From assembly GCA_963930655.1 (NCBI GenBank), contig OZ005602.1:28099840-28163839 (forward strand): a stretch of 64,000 nucleotides of DNA, read 5' to 3'. Under the pieces are notes generated by a model. It ran no database searches. It saw only the letters and a program-made list of their open reading frames with translations, and was not told where the DNA came from. Both the position numbers and the translations under genes were made by a program. Positions 57,263 to 64,000 of the stretch are shown one piece after another. Numbering within the stretch: the first letter of the stretch is position 1; the number at the start of each line of letters is the position of its first letter. Origin of the DNA: Myrica gale. Its lineage: Eukaryota > Streptophyta > Magnoliopsida > Fagales > Myricaceae.

Positions 57263-59390
57263 CTAGTGGCAGCAGAAGAGAACTTTATCATTAGCTTCTG
57301 CTGCTGATCCCTTTCCCATTTGGATTTCATTCGCTTCGATATCCTCGATAGCTAAAGCTCCATTGCCATTTACTTGACCTACCTTAACAGCATCCGGTAT
57401 CTCCTCCTGATATTTAATCTCCAAGTTCTCTTTGTGCTTACCCCATAGAACTGAGTAAAGGCCCATTACAATTAAGACAGCGCCAATCACACTGCACCCA
57501 TAAAGGAAGTTCATATTAAATTGGCTGACTTGTTAATATTATAAACCCTAAGTTACACCTTTAAACTTAAAGAAGTATTATGAAGTACTTTACATCGTTG
57601 GATAAGGAGGTCAAAGAAAGGGTTAGTCCTATATAGAGAGTTCATCACCCATGCATACATGCAAGCAAGCATACATCTATATTCATGCAATTAGAATAAT
57701 TTATATCAAGAGGAAATTAAATTACCCTCCAAGAAAGATCTTCTCTGCCAGGATGAAGGAGCCCATAATGGCTACAATTATCATCATCAAGGGGCTAAAA
57801 GCTGTTGCAAAGACGGGGCCTTTTTTCTTCATCACTAGGCCTTGGACGTAATATGATATGCTTGATGCTACAATTCCCTGTACAGAAATGTACAAAACAA
57901 ATCAACAAATAGTTCTCATGTGTTTGTGTTCTTCTGTTCACTCACAAATGCGAGCAGTCAGACAGATACAGGGAGTGTCTTACAGCATAGGCGGCAGCAA
58001 GGAGGTTCATGTCAAAGCCAATTTTCCAAACTGAGGGTTTGTGTTCCATGACAAAGGTGACAGCAATGGCCTGAAGAGTGCCCACAAAGCACACCAGACT
58101 TGTAAGAGACAGCTGATGATTCTTGTATGTCTTCAACGCATGAGCCTGATAAAAAATTCATGACATAAATACATAAGTTAAGTTCTTCATACAAAAAGGG
58201 AGGAAAAGGAAACGGATTGATCTATTTCTATCTTCTTTTTGTTTCACTTACTTGTAAAACAAAAAGACCCGCCCAGGCAAGGGTAGCAATGATAACGAAC
58301 ATGGAGCCCTTGAACCAATCCTTGTCACTGCTTCCGGAGGAACCTTCTGTCCCATTGGATTTACCAGGATTGATGTGCTTAGACCACATCATCTCGACTA
58401 TAGGCCCCTTGTACAGCGTCATTAGCATCGCACCAGCCACTGTCACTATGGTTCCCAGTATCTTTGCTTGGCACCTTATTTTCTTCACGTTCAGGTGCTC
58501 CATCCTTGAGTTACACCAGATAAACCCACTTTAGCCAAACTAATTCAGGAGGGAAAAGTTTGATTCGCTATGAGGATGTTGGTTACTTTTCCATACCGGA
58601 ATATGACGGCCATTACAAAGGTCATGGCAGGGAGCATGTTGCTAATCGCGCATGAGAAAGTTGGTGACGTATATTTCAGCCCCGCATAGTAGAAGTTCTG
58701 ATCAATCACCGGCCTATCACATCAAAGAATTTATCTTCAGAATTCTTATATCAGCTCAATCGAAATAAATACAATGATCATGATAAGTTACAAAACTTCG
58801 GTATGAAATTATACAGAAAAACGATAGTCTACAGTTTATTAATATCAAATCACAGTGGACGATATGGAGAATATTCCCCATACCACGAAAGTGAAACAAA
58901 GATATGGACAGTATTCTCAATGTATTCTAAGAAGCATATTCATTTCTAGCTAGAGAGAGCGAGAGAGAGAGAGAGCGATCATGGCATGATGTTTATGAGA
59001 TAGTTTTTGATCAAGGACTAACCCAAGAAGAGCCAGGGCAAATATCTGTAAGAAAAGTGGAAATGTAATTCTTGGTTGGGCTTTCCTGGAAAGAAACAAA
59101 CATTCACGTGTCAGAGTTTCTGAATTGCTGCTTTCATTGCAGGGTGGAAACGACTAGGAAGCAGCTTGTATGGAATATAATTCAAACCTCTCAAAAAAGA
59201 AAGCAAAGGGGGCGATGGCGGCGGTTGCAAAGGCATGGCGATAAACCACTAGCACATAGTGGCTCATCCCTCTGTTCAGAGAAACCTTAGTAATAATATT
59301 CATCCCAGCATAACCGAATTGCAGTGATATCATTGCAAAGTAAGTTTTTGAGGACTCTAGGAAGTTACTGCAGCATCTGAGCTTCTCCAT
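57263..59390 (-). CDS. WAT1-related / UMAMIT (MtN21, EamA-type) transporter
   Basis: Seven exons (minus): 59188-59390, 59023-59085, 58597-58713, 58252-58504, 57984-58145, 57726-57877 and 57263-57491; 1179 nt and 392 residues. Ten hydrophobic helices in two EamA halves are expected. Landmarks: YFAMISLQFGYAGMNIITKV, HYVLVVYRHAFATA, PVIDQNFYYAGLKYTSPTFSC, GAMLMTLYKGP, HQLSLTSLVCFVGTLQA, SSISYYVQGLVM, GPVFATAFSPLMM, GSFILAEKIFLGG and VLIVMGLYSVLWGK, followed by a soluble acidic tail. It is close to the Arabidopsis UMAMIT9/At5g07050 group. Family members move amino acids or auxin-related compounds across plasma or vacuolar membranes; the substrate here cannot be told from sequence. The start at 59390 (MEKLRCC) fits the family; an upstream in-frame ATG at 59474 would add residues not typical of it. 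Confidence 0.93.
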
Positions 59391-61600
59391 TTTCTCGGGA
59401 AAAGGAAATGGACAGCTTCTCCAAGGAAGAAGTAGTTCGACTGGGAAAGGAAGGATAGAGAGGAAGATTAACACCTGAAGAGGACTGTGTTTTTCTTCCT
59501 AAAGAAAAGTGTGGGGAGGGTCTCGCGTATTTATATCGATTATTCGCGCACTGTTCATATCTTATGTGCATATCCTCTCCATGTTGCTTTAAAGAGGAAA
59601 ATGATATTCCATTAGAAAAATCCATCATTAGTAAATTGTTGAAGTCGTATCAGCAAATACATATTCGACCATATCTACATGTAAAACAAAACCTTGGTGG
59701 GCATGTACTCATATGGTCCATACATTTCGAATTACGTATTTTTTAGATTTGAGCTAGGGGTACTATCTTTTTTACTCGTTATTAATTTTTCTAAACAAGC
59801 CTATGTATTTTGCGATAATCTGTGGGCGACGGGTAGCTTTCTGCCTAGAAAAATGAAAGAAAAAAGTTATGTATTTTGAAGATTAATATAAAGGTAGGTT
59901 TTACACCTCTAAATTCTCTTACCATTTGCACTTGGAGTTTTTCTTTTGGTTTCCTTTTATAAGCCCATTTGGAGCTTTTTGCTCCTTTATCAGGATTTCT
60001 TATCATCTATATTAAATATACAAACATCTCTCTCTGCATCATAGTGTATGATAATCATAAAGAATATTATTCATTGCCCTAAGCATATACTTGATATCCC
60101 ACAAACTCGTGCCGATATCTCATAATATTGATCGATAATCAAAGCATCGTTACTCATGATAATTTTAACTAAATTCGAACTAAAGAGATTAATTTAATTG
60201 TAGTGGCTATATAAAATTTGATTAATTTCACATTATTCTAAACAATTTCCATTACATATTCCACTAGTACTTCTCGATTGAATCTATCATTGGAGGAGGT
60301 TATATATACATACGATCATCTCCTCTCCCTTAGATATTTTCCCACACCTGTGTACGGCCTCATTGCTCTGTTCTAATTGTCTTCTCAGGACTTTTTTTTA
60401 TTATTTTTCACATGTACTATATATACTTCACAACTTTAGCATTAAAAAATTTGGAGAAAAAATGGATATGCTACTTCAATGCTCGAGAATGATTTGCTGT
60501 TAGGGTTTGTTCACAATTCCTTTTACTCTAACTTCTTTAGATGCGTGATAGCTAGTAAAAGCTTCTTCTTGAATGGTAATGGACGTTCTTCTAATCTTAT
60601 GTGTTTAGGTTAGCTTTGTAGCCATAACTTTTCAAAAGCTATATCCCAAAACTTCTAGCTGAGTGGTGTACAGTAGAAGGAACTATTTTCGGCCTAACAC
60701 CTTCATGTGGGATCTGATTAAGGGGTTAATTAGACGGGGAAAGGCCGCCTAATTATCTAGTACTTCGATATAAATATGTGATGCTTTTAAGCTTTGGGCA
60801 GCAAGAGAGAGGGGGGGACGTGGGTGGGTTACGCGTGGCAGCACAATGGTTGGGGTATCCGAGTCATGACCATGGTGGGTGACGGTGACGTAAGCTCGTG
60901 ACAGAGAGCCCATCAATTAAAGTAATGGGAGCCCACGGCCACAAAGACGACGTTCTTTTCTTCTTTTAATTTTTTTTCTTGGTTTTTCACCTTTTTTTTT
61001 GTTTGGCTATAGCAATCTGGAACCGTTGGATTGATCAAAAATCATAAAGTTAAGGTTCTCCCTGCCCACTGCCATTGCCCTTTATATTATTTTAGATTTG
61101 TTATATATTCACTTGTGTGACGTCCCCGTAAATTAAAATAAATAAATAAGTAATTTTACCATACTAACTAATATTATATCAAGCATCAACTGTTGTTTAG
61201 TGGAATTAATGCAGGATTGACGGATGGATCAATCACAGTACTTCGAAATATATAGTGCATTCTTAACGGTATACAGGTGATAGTCATGATGATTGTTAGC
61301 ATTATAAATTACTAAGAAATATTCTACATCAAAAAAATTTAAGCTAATATATATATATATATCTACTTCATCAATCAACAGGAGAATGATTAAAAAAATA
61401 ATTAAGCAAAGACTAATTTAGGTGAAGTTGAATTGTGAATATGCTGTTCATATAAAGCCATATTGGAAAGAGATCAGAAACCCTGACATCAAAGCGAAAA
61501 TGGTTGTCAATTATCGATCCTTGCCTTCTCCAAATCAAGTTCTTTCTTTTTTGGGTATAATATTGGATCGTACGTAGGTGAATCAGACCATTTATAAATA
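59391..61600. other. Promoter side of the WAT1-related gene and spacer
   Basis: The first few hundred bases upstream of 59390 are the likely promoter. The rest is AT-rich with no gene recognised. A GC-richer patch at about 60800-60960 contains GTGACGTAAG and other ACGT-core motifs but no reading frame. Confidence 0.4.
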
Positions 61601-62406
61601 GGCTTAAATGCACCTCATGCCCCTGGGGTATGCCGAAAGAGCAAATATGCCCCTGAGGTATGCAAAGTCATTTTCATGCCCCTGAGGTATACTTTTAGAA
61701 GCAAATATGCCCCTCCGTTATCTGCCGTTTGAAGCCCTAACGGTAAATGCTGACGTGTCAAAATTTGACACGTCAGCACCAATCAGACGATGACACCTGG
61801 CATTTTCGAAATTAAAAAAAAAACGAAAACTGAAAGAGGGGGAGACCCCCGAGCGGCGAAGGGAGCTGGGCTCCCTTCGCCGCCGCGAGGGGTGGCCGGC
61901 AGGGGCCACCCCGGCGACGGGGGAGCCCAGATCTGGGCTCCCCGCGTCGCCCGAGGCGGCCGCGCGCCGCGAGGGGTGGCCTCGAGCCAGCCCCGCGTCT
62001 CCCCTGCTCAGGGGGTGGCGCGCGGCCGCCTCGGGCGACGCAGGGAGCCCAGATCTGGGCTCCCCCTCGTCGCCCGCGGCCGTTCGCGCGACGGGGTGGC
62101 CCCTGCCGGCCACCCCTCGCGGCGGCGAAGGGAGCCCAGCTCCCTTCGCCGCTCGGGGGTCTCCCCCTCTTTCAGTTTTCGTTTTTTTTTTTTAATTTCG
62201 AAAATGCCAGGTGTCATCGTCTGATTGGTGCTGACGTGTCAAATCTTGACACGTCAGCATTTACCGTTAGGGCTTCAAACGGCAGATAACGGAGGGGCAT
62301 ATTTGCTTCTAAAAGTATACCTCAGGGGTATGAAAATGACTTCGCATACCTCAGGGGCATATTTGCTCTTTCGGCAAACCCCAGGGGCATGGGGTGTATT
62401 TAAGCC
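61601..62406. mobile_element. 806-bp GC-cored palindrome with 9-bp target duplication
   Basis: The two halves (about 61601-61975 and 62015-62406) are near-perfect inverted copies around a spacer of roughly 40 bases. Ends are GGCTTAAATG and its counterpart ...TATTTAAGCC. Identical 9-bp flanks TTATAAATA (61592-61600 and 62407-62415) indicate Mutator-type insertion. Each arm runs from ATGCCCCTGAGGTATG repeats, through a small TGACGTGTCA hairpin, to a GC-rich core with CCCAGATCTGGGCTCCC. Long frames appear on both strands only because of the symmetry and GC content; no protein is recognised. Confidence 0.85.
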
Positions 62407-62415
62407 TTATAAATA

Positions 62416-64000
62416 TTGTTTGGGTACATAGTATGGAATATATATGTTTCATGTTTGAAACATGTTTCATTATATATATGAACGTACGTACATGTTCTGG
62501 AAAATGTCTCCCAAGTACTCATAACCCTCATGAAACTTCTATCCCAAAATAAACAAAAAAGTTTTCAAAATTTTTTATCCAAACGACACGGCGTTTCAAT
62601 TATATCTAACTTACGTATATATGCATGCCACCCATATATGATATATACAGGCACATATATATATATATGTTCCTCTTAATGTCACCGACTAAGAAAATCG
62701 TTCCTTCACTCACATGGCGCGCAGATCCACTCGGGTTTCCAGAACTAGATTTCAGCCTTTCTGAAATGGTAGGCCGTGGGACCATTGAGCATGTGCATTA
62801 TACGGCTTCTTATGTACATGTTCATGCAACAATTCCTATTCAATCAAAACGATGCCTCCAAGATAATAGTGATTGAAACTTTAACTTGATTATCCACCAT
62901 CATTGAATGGCAGGAAAGAGGGGGGGGGGGGGGGGGGGAAGGAGAGGATAAAGAGGGGGAATAAGAGAATATGTTCCCACGTGATTACTTTGTTATGTAT
63001 TTTTAATTGGCGGGCTTAATTATTCTATTAGTCCTCATGTAGTATTTTAAAATTCTAAACTGGTGATCTCTAGCATATTTTTCTTCCTATAGTGGTCTCT
63101 GGGGGAATATTATTATGCCAATATAGCCATTTCCTTAATTGCTGCTTTCATCTGGATAGAAAAATCCTATGTAGGTAACAGGGACACACCATGACCAATA
63201 CAATACCTTTACGTTCAGTGGTCAATACCTAATGAGTGTCTACCCCATATAGGCCGCAGCCATATGAAACTGGAGGTCCGAGCTAGATCAGATACGCCAT
63301 GTAACTGTAATACACATTAATTTTTCACCACTGAGATGAACAAGTGAATGTTTGGTCTGGGTTATGACGTGCCTCCGTTAGTAACGTAGGATATTGTCAT
63401 TATTTGCCGGCAACCGTTGAAGGAAATGATTGTATTGATATACTAATATTACACAAGGATTTATAAAGATACTATTATAAGACGAAAAATATCTTGAATG
63501 CCAATGTGAGATTTTAAAATACCGCATGAACTAATGTAGTAATTAAGCCTTTTGATAGAGAAAGAGGAGAGGATTTGTAGGGACTGGAGAGTCATAATAC
63601 ATCCTTCAAAGTCTCTTTTTCGAATTTCTTGAAACTAGGAGAAGTTAAAAGATCAGGATGCTAGCTGATTGATTTAGTGAATTATTTTGCTTTGGTTTGA
63701 ATGAAGCATAGTACGGAAGTGTAGATTGATAAGAATTAGTACAATTTTAGTTCATTAGTCTAAGTTTATTAGAAATTATGAATATAAGCCTACTTCTCAT
63801 TGATTGAAGGAGGAAAACAAAAACAAAAGGAATTTGTACGTCTTAATTGAATGTTAGATGCAAAGGTCTTGTTTGAATGGAAAAGGAGACAGAGATAAAG
63901 GTGATCATGAACCTAATTAGTACAAGATGTTCTTGGAGCAGGTGGGCATGAAGTTAGAATATTCTAAGGATGCGAGGCAGGCTGAGACGATGGAGGAGTA
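62416..64000. other. Right-edge spacer
   Basis: AT-rich, with a 20-base G homopolymer at about 62919-62938 and TA microsatellites. No coding region, RNA gene or element recognised up to the window edge. Confidence 0.45.

Noticed and set aside
61718..62224. Long frames on both strands (131 and 144 codons)
   Set aside because: They mirror each other because the DNA is a palindrome with a GC-rich core; composition is Arg/Gly/Pro-rich and no domain is visible.
1..64000. CRISPR arrays, operons, bacterial mobile islands
   Set aside because: The window is eukaryotic nuclear DNA; no regularly spaced short repeats or prokaryotic gene layout is present.

Overview
This is nuclear DNA of a flowering plant, most likely a woody core eudicot. 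Genes carry GT-AG introns, their proteins belong to plant-specific families (MAP65, phytocystatin, WAT1/MtN21 transporters, plant ESCRT-I ELC), the spacers are AT-rich, and the spacers and introns hold L1-type LINE ends, a tRNA-derived SINE, hAT and Mutator-like miniature elements and a copia gag remnant. The exact species cannot be read from the window.

Layout. 1-2.5 kb: a LINE tail and spacer. 2.5-8.4 kb (minus strand): a single-exon ESCRT-I subunit (ELC/VPS23) and a two-UBA protein with a 5'-UTR intron. 8.7-12.3 kb: an hAT-type element with a duplicated arm and a 1.7-kb Mutator-like element that carries a captured SEL1-repeat exon (Pack-MULE). 9.9-20.1 kb: a decayed tandem array of an unrecognised secreted eight-cysteine protein, with one intact copy, one copy that lost its ATG, and several promoter remnants. 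20.9 kb: a copia gag scrap. 21.9-27.1 kb (minus): a plastid KDPG-aldolase-like gene of about ten exons whose introns hold a SINE, a LINE and a 51-bp palindromic insertion. 27.5-28.8 kb (minus): the C-terminal part of a MED15-like Mediator subunit, without its N-terminal exons. 30.6-34.6 kb (plus): NC2-alpha/DRAP1. 36.3-38.9 kb (minus): a two-domain phytocystatin with a 524-bp fold-back element in its last intron. 39-43.3 kb: four more palindromic miniature elements and one orphan P450-like exon. 44.0-49.7 kb (plus): a MAP65 microtubule bundler. 50.4-51.3 kb: a miniature element and an hAT element made of CCGGTCCGG-type repeats. 57.3-59.4 kb (minus): a WAT1-related/UMAMIT transporter. 61.6-62.4 kb: an 806-bp GC-cored, near-perfect palindrome with a perfect 9-bp target duplication. 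The rest is AT-rich spacer.

The genes are ordinary housekeeping or signalling loci with no operon-like link. The most unusual features are the number of Mutator-like fold-back insertions with readable 9-bp target duplications, and the small cysteine-rich secreted gene family. Gene models were spliced by eye. In each multi-exon model the exon lengths sum to a whole number of codons, but no transcript evidence was available.
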